Translations under genes and position numbers: made by a program
Shown: in pieces, positions 26,811 through 35,283 of the stretch
Position numbering within the stretch: the first letter of the stretch is position 1
How the letters are laid out: every line of letters begins with the position of its first letter
Origin: Amycolatopsis lurida
GTDB lineage: Bacteria; Actinomycetota; Actinomycetes; Mycobacteriales; Pseudonocardiaceae
Reading direction: 5' to 3'
Length of the DNA stretch: 64,000 bases
Assembly (NCBI RefSeq): GCF_900105055.1
Contig: NZ_FNTA01000004.1
Location: 4,309,501-4,373,500, forward strand
The notes under the pieces: model-generated
Seen by the model: only the letters and a program-made list of their open reading frames with translations
Told to the model about the DNA's origin: nothing
Databases searched by the model: none

Positions 26811-27796
26811 CGACCGCAACCCTGAAAGGCAACGAACGCCCGTCCATCGGTGAGTTCTTCCTCCGTGCGCCCGCGGTCGGGCCCGCGCTGGCGCTGCTCG
26901 TCGCGATCGTGGTGTTCTCCCTCTCGACGGACACCTTCCTCGATCTCGACAACCTTTCCCTTGTGGTGCAACAGTCCCTGGTGGTCGGCACGCTCGCCCT
27001 CGGGCAGACGCTGATCATCCTGACCGCGGGTATCGACCTGGCCAACGCGGCCGCGATGGTGCTCGCGACGCTGATCATGGCGAAGCTCGTGGTCGGCGGC
27101 GTCTCCGGGATCTGGGCGCTGCTGCTGGGAATCGTGGCGACGGTGGTGATCGGGATGGTCACCGGTTCGCTGGTCACCCGGATCAAACTGCCGCCGTTCA
27201 TCGTCACGCTCGGCCTGCTGACCGTGCTCACCGCGGCCGCGAAACTGTTCGCGAGCGGCCAGGCCGTCCCGGTCGCCGACGAACTGCTCAAATGGCTCGG
27301 CACCCGCCGGTACCTCTTCGGCGGCATCCCGATCACCTACGGCATGACGCTGGCCTTGCTGATGTACCTGGGACTTTGGTACGCGCTCACGCGAACTCCG
27401 TGGGGCAAGCACGTCTACGCGGTCGGCAACGCGCCGGAATCCGCGCGGCTGTCCGGGATCAAGGTCAACCGCACGATCCTTTCGGTGTACATCGTCGCCG
27501 GGGTGATCGTCGGCATCGCCGCCTGGCAGGCGCTCGGCCGCGTGCCGAACGCCGACCCGAACGCCTTCCAGCTCGGCAACCTCGACTCGATCACCGCGGT
27601 GGTGCTCGGCGGCGCGAGCCTGTTCGGCGGCCGGGGTTCCGTACTCGGCACGATGATGGGCGCGCTGGTCGTCGCGGTCCTGCGGTCCGGGCTGACCCAG
27701 CTCGGCGTCGACGCGCTCTACCAGGACGTCGCCACCGGTGCCCTGCTCATCGGCGCTGTCTGCGTCGACCGTTTCGCGAGGAGGCGGCAGTCATGA
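26807..27796 (+). CDS. Sugar ABC transporter permease
   Basis: 329 residues, 8-10 membrane segments, RbsC/FrcC type (BPD_transp_2). Typical blocks: QTLIILTAGIDLANAAAMVLATLIMA, TRIKLPPFIVTLGLLTVLTAAAKLFASGQ, YAVGNAPESARLSGIKVNRTILSVYIVAG and DSITAVVLGGASLFGGRGSVLGTMMGAL. The GTG start overlaps the binding-protein stop (GTGA). One permease gene with one short ATPase matches the Frc layout rather than the double-ATPase Rbs layout. Confidence 0.93.
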   Translation: MTTATLKGNERPSIGEFFLRAPAVGPALALLVAIVVFSLSTDTFLDLDNLSLVVQQSLVVGTLALGQTLIILTAGIDLANAAAMVLATLIMAKLVVGGVSGIWALLLGIVATVVIGMVTGSLVTRIKLPPFIVTLGLLTVLTAAAKLFASGQAVPVADELLKWLGTRRYLFGGIPITYGMTLALLMYLGLWYALTRTPWGKHVYAVGNAPESARLSGIKVNRTILSVYIVAGVIVGIAAWQALGRVPNADPNAFQLGNLDSITAVVLGGASLFGGRGSVLGTMMGALVVAVLRSGLTQLGVDALYQDVATGALLIGAVCVDRFARRRQS

Positions 27797-28602
27797 CGAC
27801 ACCCACGTTGTCCGCGCAGGGCCTGGTCAAGCGCTATGGCCGGGTCACCGCCATCGACGGTGCCGACTTCGAACTGTTCCCCGGCGAGGTGCTCGCCGTC
27901 GTCGGCGACAACGGCGCCGGGAAGTCGAGCCTCATCAAGGCTCTTTCGGGGGCGGTGATCCCGGATTCCGGTGAGATCAAAGTGGACGGTGAGACCGTCC
28001 ACTTCAAGTCCCCTTTGGACGCTCGCCACTACGGGATCGAGACGGTGTACCAGGATCTCGCCGTCGCGCCCGCGCTCGACATCGCGTCGAACATGTTCCT
28101 CGGCCGCGAAAAGCGGCGTAAGGACCTCTTCGGGCAGTTGTTCAGGAAGCTGGACACCGCGACCATGAGGGCCGACGCGCAGCGGATCCTCGACGAACTC
28201 GGCATCAACATCAAGTCCATCACGCAACCGGTGGAGACGTTGTCCGGCGGGCAGCGCCAAGGTGTCGCGGTCGCGCGGGCGGCCGCGTTCGGCACCAAGG
28301 CGGTGATCATGGACGAGCCCACCGCCGCGCTCGGCGTCGCCGAATCCGGCAAGGTCCTGGACCTGATCAACCGGATCCGCGAGCGTGGCCTCCCGGTGGT
28401 GCTGATCAGCCACAACATGCCGCACGTGTTCGACATCGCCGACCGCATCCACGTGCACCGCCTCGGTAAGCGGGTCGCGGTGGTCTCGCCGAAGACGCAC
28501 ACCATGAACCAGGTCGTCGGCCTGCTCACGGGTGCGCTGAAGATCGGTGAGAACGGCGAGGTCGAAGAGGTCGCTTCGGCCGTCCACACGGGACTGAGCT
28601 GA
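27793..28602 (+). CDS. Sugar ABC transporter ATP-binding protein (single NBD)
   Basis: 269 residues: Walker A GDNGAGKS, Q-loop VYQDLAVAPALDI, signature LSGGQRQ, Walker B AVIMDEPTAALG and H-loop LISHN. It has one nucleotide-binding domain rather than the tandem pair found in RbsA or XylG, as in FrcA. Start overlaps the permease stop (ATGA). It energises uptake with the permease and lipoprotein encoded before it. Confidence 0.94.
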   Translation: MTTPTLSAQGLVKRYGRVTAIDGADFELFPGEVLAVVGDNGAGKSSLIKALSGAVIPDSGEIKVDGETVHFKSPLDARHYGIETVYQDLAVAPALDIASNMFLGREKRRKDLFGQLFRKLDTATMRADAQRILDELGINIKSITQPVETLSGGQRQGVAVARAAAFGTKAVIMDEPTAALGVAESGKVLDLINRIRERGLPVVLISHNMPHVFDIADRIHVHRLGKRVAVVSPKTHTMNQVVGLLTGALKIGENGEVEEVASAVHTGLS

Positions 28603-28630
28603 TGGCATCTCAGCGGGAAAAAGTACTTCG

Positions 28631-29506
28631 ATGCTAGTGCGAGTGCTGCTGGCGGGCCTGTGCACCGTCGACCAGGTTCAGCGCGTCGCCGAAATCCCGG
28701 CGCCGGGCGAAAAGGTGCGTTCGCTGTCGATGGACGTCGCCGCCGGGGGGCCGGCGACGAACGCGGCGGTGACCGTGGCCGCGCTCGGCGCCGAGGCGAC
28801 GCTCCTGACGGTCGCCGGTGCGCACCCGCTGGCGGTACTCGCCCGCGTGGACCTTGAAGCGCACGGCGTCGACCTGGTCGACCTCGATCCCGGACGGCCC
28901 GATCCGCCCGCGATCAGCGCCATCGTCGTCCGTGACTCCGATGGCGAGCGCACCGTCGTCTCGCGCAACGCCCACGCCTCCCCGCAATTCGTCACCTACT
29001 TGCGATCCTTGCGCACGCGACTATCGCAAGCAGGTGACGAAATGCCCGGGTGCGTGCTCCTCGACGGGCACCATCCGGAGGTGGCACTGGAGGTCGCGCG
29101 CTGGGCGAAGGAGCGCGCGATACCGGTGGTGCTCGACGCCGGGAGCTGGAAGCCGGTCTTCCCTGAACTCTTGCCGCTGGTCGACATCGCCGCGTGCTCG
29201 TCGCTGTATCGCGGGGACGACCCGCGCGAGTACGGCGTCCGCGTGGTGATCACGACGGCCGGACCCGAACCCGTCCGCTGGTCGACCGCGGACGGATCCG
29301 GCGCCGTCCCGGTCCCCGTCACCCAGGCGCGTGACACGCTGGGCGCGGGCGACGTCTGGCACGGGGCTTTCGCGTACGCGGTCGCCAGGGGCGAAGGGGA
29401 CGTCCCCGGCTGGATCGCGTTCGCCAACGAGGTGGCCGCCGAACGGGTGCGGCACGAAGGACCGAGGTCGTGGACGGCCGCGGTCGCGAAGATGGGAGAA
29501 GGATGA
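28631..29506 (+). CDS. PfkB family carbohydrate kinase carrying an in-frame palindromic repeat
   Basis: 291 residues. PfkB motifs: MDVAAGGPATNAAVTVAALGAEA near the N-terminus and the catalytic DTLGAGDVWHGAFAYAVARGE (anion hole GAGD). It probably phosphorylates the sugar imported by this operon. About 24 codons in the middle (SPQFVTYLRSLRTRLSQAGDEMPG, written here only as landmarks 28979-29051) are encoded by a copy of the GTCACCTACTTGCG palindromic element, in frame, between the VVSRNAHA strand and the CVLLDGHHPEV strand. Both conserved halves remain intact, so the enzyme may still work. It starts 28 bp after the ATPase gene and overlaps the next gene (ATGA). Confidence 0.88.
   Translation: MLVRVLLAGLCTVDQVQRVAEIPAPGEKVRSLSMDVAAGGPATNAAVTVAALGAEATLLTVAGAHPLAVLARVDLEAHGVDLVDLDPGRPDPPAISAIVVRDSDGERTVVSRNAHASPQFVTYLRSLRTRLSQAGDEMPGCVLLDGHHPEVALEVARWAKERAIPVVLDAGSWKPVFPELLPLVDIAACSSLYRGDDPREYGVRVVITTAGPEPVRWSTADGSGAVPVPVTQARDTLGAGDVWHGAFAYAVARGEGDVPGWIAFANEVAAERVRHEGPRSWTAAVAKMGEG
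28980..29050. repeat. Palindromic element, GTCACCTACTTGCG family, inside a coding sequence
   Basis: Left arm about 28980-29005 (CCCCGCAATTCGTCACC, then TACTTGCGAT) and right arm about 29023-29050 (ATCGCAAGCAGGTGACG, then AAATGCCCGGG) surround a 17-bp centre. The arms differ at a few positions. This copy has ATTCG in place of ATTAG, so the plus-strand frame stays open. Confidence 0.88.
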
Positions 29507-30150
29507 CTGCCATGCCTCCGGTGTTCGAGGACCTGTTGAACAGGGCGCAGGCGCTGGCGAAGCCGGGACAGCGCAGCGTGCTCGGGATCGTCGGCGCCCC
29601 CGCGTCCGGCAAGACGACACTCGCCTGGGGCCTCGCGAAGGCACTGGGCACGAGGGCGGCTGTCGTCGGAATGGACGGCTTCCACCTGGCGCAGGTGGAG
29701 TTGCAGCGTCTCGGGCGGGTGGAGCGCAAGGGCGCGCCGGACACCTTCGACGCGGCGGGGTACGTGCACTTGCTGCGCAGGCTCGCCGAGGGCCGCGAGA
29801 CGGTCTACGCGCCCGAGTTCCGCCGGGAGATCGAGGAGCCGATCGCCGGCGCCGTCGCGGTCACGCCGGACGTCCCGCTGGTCATCACCGAGGGGAACTA
29901 CCTGCTCATGCAGGACGACCCGTGGAGCGGCGTGAAGCCGATCCTCGCCGAGTCGTGGTTCCTCGCGCCGGACGAGCCCGAGCGCATCGAGCGGCTCGTC
30001 TCACGGCACCGCCGCTACGGTCGTTCGCTGGTCGACGCACGCCGTCGCGCCCTCGGATCCGACCAGCGCAACGCCGATCTGATCGCGTCCACCAGCGGCC
30101 GGGCCGACCTGGTCCTCGAGAACCTCCCGCTGGTTAACTTCGCCATATGA
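29503..30150 (+). CDS. P-loop kinase, FrcK/uridine kinase-like
   Basis: 215 residues. Walker A GAPASGKTT, then VVGMDGFHLAQVELQRLGRVERKGAPDTFDAAGYVHLLRRL and VVTEG-type strand LVITEGNYLLM: the phosphoribulokinase/uridine kinase/pantothenate kinase fold. Similar kinases (FrcK) are encoded after FrcBCA sugar transporters in rhizobia. The substrate is unproven. It overlaps the PfkB gene (ATGA) and the following SDR gene (ATGA), so three consecutive genes are translationally coupled. Confidence 0.85.
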   Translation: MTAMPPVFEDLLNRAQALAKPGQRSVLGIVGAPASGKTTLAWGLAKALGTRAAVVGMDGFHLAQVELQRLGRVERKGAPDTFDAAGYVHLLRRLAEGRETVYAPEFRREIEEPIAGAVAVTPDVPLVITEGNYLLMQDDPWSGVKPILAESWFLAPDEPERIERLVSRHRRYGRSLVDARRRALGSDQRNADLIASTSGRADLVLENLPLVNFAI

Positions 30151-30893
30151 GTGGTGTTCTCGTCGTCACCGGCGGCAGTAAGGGCATCGGCGCGGCGGTC
30201 TGCGAACTGGCCGCCGCGCGCGGTTACGACGTCGTCGTCAACTACGCGGGTGACGCCGAAGCGGCCGAAGACGTCGCCTCGCGCGTCCGGAAGCACGGCG
30301 TCCGGGCGATCACCCGGCGCGGTGACGTCGCGTCCGAAGAAGACGTGGTGGCCCTGTTCGACGCCGCCGTCGAGCTCGGCCCGCTCGCCGGGCTGGTCGC
30401 GAACGCGGCCATCACCGGCAACACCCCCGGCCGGTTCGACGAATACGACGTCGACGTCGTCCGTCGTGTCGTCGATGTCAACATCACGGGTGTCTTCCTG
30501 TGCGTCCGCGAGGGCATCCGCCGGATGTCCACCCGGTACGGCGGTGAGGGCGGCTCGATCGTGACGCTGTCCTCCACTGCCGCGCGGACCGGCTCGCCCG
30601 GCGAATGGGTCCACTACGCGGGCACCAAGGCCGCGGTCGAAACGATGACCTACGGCGTTGCGCAAGAAGTGGCAAAAGAATCCGTCCGGGTGAACGCCGT
30701 CGCACCAGGGATGATCCACACCGGACTGCACGCCGCGGCGGGATTGCCCGATCGGATGGAGCGGATCGCGCCGACCATCCCGATGGGGCGGGCCGGCGAA
30801 CCCGGCGAAGTCGCGGAAGCCGTGCTGTGGCTGCTTTCCCCGGCCGCGTCGTACACCACCGGGACGGTGCTGACCGTCGGCGGAGGACGTTGA
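30147..30893 (+). CDS. SDR family oxidoreductase, last gene of the sugar operon
   Basis: 248 residues. GGSKGIG cofactor motif, NYAG after beta-2 (NADP-type), ANAA in place of NNAG, Ser in TLSSTAA, YAGTK as YxxxK, and C-terminal VGGGR. It resembles FabG/glucose dehydrogenase-type SDRs. Its coupling to the kinase gene (ATGA) ties it to the same sugar pathway, perhaps oxidising or reducing the imported sugar or an intermediate; the substrate is not known. Confidence 0.88.
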   Translation: MSGVLVVTGGSKGIGAAVCELAAARGYDVVVNYAGDAEAAEDVASRVRKHGVRAITRRGDVASEEDVVALFDAAVELGPLAGLVANAAITGNTPGRFDEYDVDVVRRVVDVNITGVFLCVREGIRRMSTRYGGEGGSIVTLSSTAARTGSPGEWVHYAGTKAAVETMTYGVAQEVAKESVRVNAVAPGMIHTGLHAAAGLPDRMERIAPTIPMGRAGEPGEVAEAVLWLLSPAASYTTGTVLTVGGGR

Positions 30894-31077
30894 CACCCGG
30901 GGCCACGGAGCGGTCACGGGGCGATATCGGCTCCGCGTGCGGTTCAGCCACTTTTTAACACTGTTTCCCGGCGGATATCACGATTCATGTGGGAAGTCGG
31001 CGGATCACCTCGTGGCCAGAGGCGCCTGTGTCACCCTGGTTGCGCCCCCAAGCTCTTGATCAGGACGGTCATCCCCG

Positions 31078-31491
31078 ATGTCCAAGCTCATGTCTGTGCA
31101 CCACCTGGCACTCACCGTGACCGACGTGGACCGGAGCGTGCCCTGGTACGCCCGAGTGCTCGAACTCGAGGAGTTCACGCGTCGTGAAGACCCCGAAACG
31201 GGTCTGCGGAAGGTTGTGCTGAGGTCGCCCAGCGAGGGTTTCGCGGTGGTACTCGTCGAGCACCAGGACACCGAGCGGCCGCGTTTCGACGAACGACGCA
31301 CAGGTCTGGACCACGTGGCGTTCAAGGTCTCATCGCGCTCGGAGCTGGCCGAATGGGAAGCGCGGCTTTCGGAATACGGCGTCGTCTACACGCCGTCGAA
31401 GGGCTCTCGGACCTTGGAAGGCTCGTCGGTCATCGTGTTCCGTGACCCCGACGGGATCCAGCTGGAGATCTGGGCGGACCCCGAGGTTTAG
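31078..31491 (+). CDS. VOC family (glyoxalase/bleomycin-resistance fold) protein
   Basis: 137 residues with one pair of beta-alpha-beta-beta-beta modules: VHHLALTVTDVDRSVPWYARVLELE and GLDHVAFKVSSRSELAEWEARLSEYGV, ending DPDGIQLEIWADPEV. Candidate metal ligands are His in VHHLAL, Glu in VLVEH, His in LDHVAF and Glu in IQLEIW, the glyoxalase pattern. The substrate is unknown. A second in-frame ATG at 31090 would remove four residues. The stop overlaps the convergent DedA stop by three bases (31488-31491). Confidence 0.86.
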   Translation: MSKLMSVHHLALTVTDVDRSVPWYARVLELEEFTRREDPETGLRKVVLRSPSEGFAVVLVEHQDTERPRFDERRTGLDHVAFKVSSRSELAEWEARLSEYGVVYTPSKGSRTLEGSSVIVFRDPDGIQLEIWADPEV

Positions 31492-32156
31492 GCGGTGCTC
31501 TCCTCGGTCTCTTCGGCGGGCCGCCGCATCTCCTGGCGGTAGCGGATCACGCCGTAGGCCGTGCCCACCACGAAGAACGCGACGCTCACCCAGAGCGCGA
31601 CCGTCTTCACCCACGGAAGCTGGTCCAGCAGACCGGCACCGTAGTAGCCGAGCAGCACCAGCGTCGGCACCCAGAGCAGCCCGCCGAGCGCGGTCGCGAG
31701 TGCGAACCGGCGCGGATCCATCCGCGCGGTCCCGGCGATGAGCGGCGCGAGCGTGCGGATCCACGGGATCCAGCGCGCGGCGACGATGGCGAAGAAACCC
31801 TTGCGATCCAGGAACGCCCTGGCGCGGTCCAGGTTGTGCCGGTTCAGCACCTTGCCGCCGCGGCGCGCGATCAGTTTCGTGCCCGTCGACCGCCCGATGT
31901 AATACCCCACCTGGTTGCCGAGGATCGCGACCAGCAGCGCTGCGGCCGACAGCAGCCACGCGTTCAGGTCGGAGCCGTGCTGCGCGAGGACGACCCCGGC
32001 GGCGAACAGCAGGGAGTCGCCGGGCAGGAAAAGGCCGATGATCAGCGCGCACTCCACGAAGATGAAGCTCAGCACGATCACCCAGACGAGCACCGGCCCG
32101 GCGGTGTCGAGCCAGCTCACGCCGATGCCCGCGGCCTCGGTGTACACCTCAGTCAC
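31488..32156 (-). CDS. DedA family membrane protein, copy 1
   Basis: 222 residues. DedA/SNARE-associated signature: FVECALIIGLFLPGDSLLFAAGVVLA, NQVGYYIGRSTG, FAIVAARWIPWIRTLAPLIAGTARMDPRRF (conserved R-x3-P-x-R-x3-P-x2-A-G) and a last helix pair. DedA proteins include polyprenyl-phosphate and phosphatidylethanolamine flippases. A second DedA (39469-40191) is only about 30 percent similar by eye. The GTG or ATG near 32156 begins MTEVYTEAAG. Confidence 0.92.
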   Translation of the reverse strand: MTEVYTEAAGIGVSWLDTAGPVLVWVIVLSFIFVECALIIGLFLPGDSLLFAAGVVLAQHGSDLNAWLLSAAALLVAILGNQVGYYIGRSTGTKLIARRGGKVLNRHNLDRARAFLDRKGFFAIVAARWIPWIRTLAPLIAGTARMDPRRFALATALGGLLWVPTLVLLGYYGAGLLDQLPWVKTVALWVSVAFFVVGTAYGVIRYRQEMRRPAEETEESTA

Positions 32157-32245
32157 GACGCGAGCCTACGTGTACTTCGCGAACCGCATGCGGCCGAACC
32201 GTGGAATCGGGGTGTCCGAAAGGTCCGGTCGTGCGCCCCACCTGC

Positions 32246-32298
32246 GCGATGAAGGGGCCTTTCCTCGCGAATTTCGCGAGGAAAGGCCCCTTCATCGC
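32246..32298. repeat. Perfect 53-bp palindrome, AAGGGGCC/GGCCCCTT family
   Basis: GCGATGAAGGGGCCTTTC and its exact mirror flank the centre CTCGCGAATTTCGCGAG. It lies between the DedA start (32156) and the 3' end of the MFS gene (32307), 9 bp past the latter's stop, so it may terminate MFS transcription. A shorter version lies after clpB (10359-10401). Confidence 0.88.
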
Positions 32299-32306
32299 AA
32301 GCCGGA

Positions 32307-34568
32307 CTAGTGCTCGACAAGCTCGTCGAGCGCCTGGTCGTAGCTCAGCCGGACGTCATGTTCGGCCTGGTCACCGCCCAGCAGCTCCACCCGGCTGGTC
32401 GCCGGCGGATACCCGCTGGCGATCACCGTGTAAGTCCCGGCGGGCAGGTCGCTGACCGTGTAGTTGCCCTCCGCGTCGGTCCTCGCCACGGCGGCGACGC
32501 CACCCGAGGAATCGAGCACGGTGATCCGCGCGTCCGGCACCACGCGGTCGCCGTCGGTGCGGGCGACCCCGCTCAGCAGGATCGTGCTGACCAGTTCGAA
32601 GTCGTGGCGCAGCACCCCGGCTCCGGTGGCGGTCAGTGTCGCCGCGACCGGCCGGAACCAGCGGCCGCTGGCGACGAGCGTGTAGCGCCCGCCCACGATG
32701 CCGGCGAACGAGTAGACGCCGTTCTCGTTCGTGTGCGTCCTGGCCACCTGATTGCCGTTGTGGTCGATCAGGGTCAGCGCCGCACCCGCGACGTTCGTCG
32801 CGTCGTCCCGGCGGACGTGCCCGCTGATCTGCGCGGATCCCGCCCGGTACGCCCCGTTCCCGTTGGTCATCGCGTGCTTCCCGGCCTCGACGGGCGCGGT
32901 CACGACCGTCTTCTCCGACGCCGTCTCGACAGGTGCGTCGTCCTCTTCGAGGAGTGCTTCGCCGCCTTCGAGAGCCGAAGCCGCCGAAGGAGCCGAGCCG
33001 CCGAGAAGCGGGATCTCCTTCATGAACATCAGGACCAGCGTCGCCAGCAGCGCGACCGCGCCCGCCACGTAGAACACCGTGGTGATCGACTCGGTGAAGC
33101 CGATCAGGACCGGCGTCTTGATGGCCTCGGGCAGGTTCGCGATACCGCTCGTGTTCGTGGTGAGGTCGCCCAGCGCCGCGGCGCCTTCACCGGTCGGCGC
33201 GTTGCCGCCGAACGCCTTGGTGATATTGCCCGGCAGGACGTTGAACAGGATGGTCAGGAACACCGCGACACCCGCGGTACCCCCGATCTGCCGGAAGAAC
33301 GTCGCCGAAGCGGTCGAGACGCCCATGTCGCTGCGCGGGCCCGCGTTCTGCACCGCGATGATCAGCGTCTGCATGCAGGCACCGAGGCCGAGCCCGATGA
33401 TCGCGGCCGCGACCAGCGGGTGCCACAGCGCGCTGTTGTACTCGACCTGCGCGAAGAAGAACGCGCCCGCCGCGATCAGCAGCGTGCCGACCACCGGGAA
33501 CACCTTGTAGCGGCCGGTCTTGCTGGTGATCTGGCCCGAGATGATCGAACCGCTCATGATGCCCGCCATCAGCGGGATCATCAGGAGGCCCGACTCGGTC
33601 GGCGAGAACTCCTGCACCACCTGCATGTACTGCGGGATCATCATGATCGCGCCGAACATCGCGACACCGACGATGACACCGCCGATGATCGCCACCGTGA
33701 AGGTCGAGTTCTTGAACAGCCGCAGCGGGATCAGTGCCGCGTCCTTCATCAGCTTCTCGATGAAGATGAAGGCGACCACGCCGATGGCGCCGATGACGTA
33801 GCAGATGATCGCGTTCTGAGAGCCCCAGCCCCACTTGTTGCCCTGCTCGGCGACGATCAGGAACGGGACGACGGCGACGATGAGCGCCAGCCCGCCCCAC
33901 CAGTCGATCTTGTGGTCGTGGCGCTGGTGCGGCACGTTGAGCACGCGGGCGACGACGAACAGCGCGACGATCGCGATCGGCACGTTGATCAGGAAGACCC
34001 AGCGCCAGCCGTCGATCTGGTAACCGAAGACGGTGCCGAGCGTGTCGAAATCGGCGAAGAACCCGCCGAGCACCGGGCCGAGCACGGTGGAGATACCGAA
34101 CACGGCGAGGAAGTAACCCTGGTAGCGGGCACGTTCCCGCGGCGGCACGATGTCGCCCATGATCGTCATCGCCAGCGACATCAGACCGCCGGCGCCGAGG
34201 CCCTGGATCGCGCGGAACGCGGCCAGCTCGTACATCGACGTCGCGAACGCCGAGGCGACCGAGCCGATCAGGAAGATCGAGATCGCGGCGATGTAGAACG
34301 GCTTGCGCCCGTAGATGTCGGACAGCTTGCCGTAGATCGGCGTGACGATCGTCGAGGTGATCAGGTAGGCCGTGGTGATCCAGGCCTGCAGGTCGAACCC
34401 GTTGAGGTCATTCGCGATCCGGACGATCGAGGTGCCCACGATCGTCTGGTCGAGTGCCGCCAGGAACATACCCGACATCAGGCCGATCAGGATCGTGACG
34501 ATCTGACGGTGACTGAGCCGGGGACCGTCTTCGTGGACGGCTGGCGGACTTTCTACTGCGGAACTCAT
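32307..34568 (-). CDS. MFS drug exporter (DHA2 type) fused to two C-terminal carboxypeptidase-regulatory-like domains
   Basis: 753 residues; ordinary DHA2 exporters have about 500. The first 540 residues are a 14-helix transporter: LAALDQTIVGTSIVRIANDLNG (motif D1), YGKLSDIYGRKPFYI (motif A), RAIQGLGAGGL (motif B) and GPVLGGFFADF (motif C). After a low-complexity acidic linker come two beta-sandwich repeats (about 585-667 and 670-745), with landmarks ISGHVRRDD...GVYSFAGIVGGRYTLVASG and LSGVARTDG...GNYTVSDLPAGTYTVIASG. By 14-helix topology the tail should be cytoplasmic. The start lies 4 bp after the marR stop, so the two form an operon. Confidence 0.92.
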   Translation of the reverse strand: MSSAVESPPAVHEDGPRLSHRQIVTILIGLMSGMFLAALDQTIVGTSIVRIANDLNGFDLQAWITTAYLITSTIVTPIYGKLSDIYGRKPFYIAAISIFLIGSVASAFATSMYELAAFRAIQGLGAGGLMSLAMTIMGDIVPPRERARYQGYFLAVFGISTVLGPVLGGFFADFDTLGTVFGYQIDGWRWVFLINVPIAIVALFVVARVLNVPHQRHDHKIDWWGGLALIVAVVPFLIVAEQGNKWGWGSQNAIICYVIGAIGVVAFIFIEKLMKDAALIPLRLFKNSTFTVAIIGGVIVGVAMFGAIMMIPQYMQVVQEFSPTESGLLMIPLMAGIMSGSIISGQITSKTGRYKVFPVVGTLLIAAGAFFFAQVEYNSALWHPLVAAAIIGLGLGACMQTLIIAVQNAGPRSDMGVSTASATFFRQIGGTAGVAVFLTILFNVLPGNITKAFGGNAPTGEGAAALGDLTTNTSGIANLPEAIKTPVLIGFTESITTVFYVAGAVALLATLVLMFMKEIPLLGGSAPSAASALEGGEALLEEDDAPVETASEKTVVTAPVEAGKHAMTNGNGAYRAGSAQISGHVRRDDATNVAGAALTLIDHNGNQVARTHTNENGVYSFAGIVGGRYTLVASGRWFRPVAATLTATGAGVLRHDFELVSTILLSGVARTDGDRVVPDARITVLDSSGGVAAVARTDAEGNYTVSDLPAGTYTVIASGYPPATSRVELLGGDQAEHDVRLSYDQALDELVEH

Positions 34569-34572
34569 TGCT

Positions 34573-35091
34573 TCAGGCCCCCTTGGCCTTCGACGCCGAC
34601 GCGGGGTCGGCGAACTGTGGAGATGTTTTCTCGATGTCGTCGTTCAACCGGTGGAACAGCGAGTTGAGGGTCTTCCGGTCGTCGTCGGACCAGTCACCGA
34701 GTACCTCGGCGAGCCACTGGTTCCGCTGCTTCCGGTTCTCCTCGAACACCCGGAGTCCTTCGGCGGTCGGTGCGAGCAGGCAGGCGCGGCCGTCTTCGGG
34801 ATCGGCTAGGCGCTCGACCAGCCCGTGCTGGACGAGAGAGCTCGACTGCCTGCTGATGGTCGAGATCTCGGAGTGCAGGAACTCGGCGAGTTTGCTGGTC
34901 CGCTGGGGGCCGACGTGGATGAGGCAGAAGAGGATCGCGTACGCGGCCCGCTCGATCCCGTCCGGGCCCTGCTTGGACACCTGGGACTTCGCCCGGTTGA
35001 CCAGGCGCACGAGCCGCACGAGCTCGTGCCCGAGGGTGTCGGCCAGATCGAGGTCGGCCTTCGACCTGGTGCCGGGTGTCGTGGGTGCCAT
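34573..35091 (-). CDS. MarR family regulator of the adjacent exporter
   Basis: 172 residues with a MarR winged helix: FCLIHVGPQRTSKLAEFLHSEISTISRQSSSLVQHGLVERLADPEDGRACLLAPTAEG, and flanking dimerisation helices. It precedes the MFS fusion by 4 bp on the same strand, so it is co-expressed with it. A 32-bp perfect palindrome just upstream (35113-35144) is the likely operator. ATG 35091 was chosen (GAGAGAG upstream); an earlier in-frame ATG at 35121 lies inside the operator. Confidence 0.9.
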   Translation of the reverse strand: MAPTTPGTRSKADLDLADTLGHELVRLVRLVNRAKSQVSKQGPDGIERAAYAILFCLIHVGPQRTSKLAEFLHSEISTISRQSSSLVQHGLVERLADPEDGRACLLAPTAEGLRVFEENRKQRNQWLAEVLGDWSDDDRKTLNSLFHRLNDDIEKTSPQFADPASASKAKGA

Positions 35092-35112
35092 GGTGATCTC
35101 TCTCGCCGGTTG

Positions 35113-35144
35113 CTTGGTCACTGCAACTAGTTGCAGTGACCAAG
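35113..35144. promoter_or_regulatory. MarR operator, 32-bp perfect palindrome
   Basis: CTTGGTCACTGCAACT followed by its exact reverse complement, centred on CTAG. It starts 22 bp upstream of the marR ATG. Length and perfect symmetry indicate a strong autoregulatory site controlling the marR-MFS operon. Confidence 0.88.
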
Positions 35145-35283
35145 GATGTTCCTCTCAAAGATGCTTCGCAAGGAGAAAGTGACGTTGTGTGTCGGATGAC
35201 ACTTTAGTTGCCGCATGCAAGCACATTTATTCGTGCATGTTTGTCCGGTTCGCCCTGAGCTGCACTTTTGCTTTGATGGAGGC

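Noticed and set aside
32310..34667. Open frame of 785 codons opposite the MFS fusion
   Set aside because: Shadow of the real exporter gene; it reads through both the helices and linker with no motif of its own.
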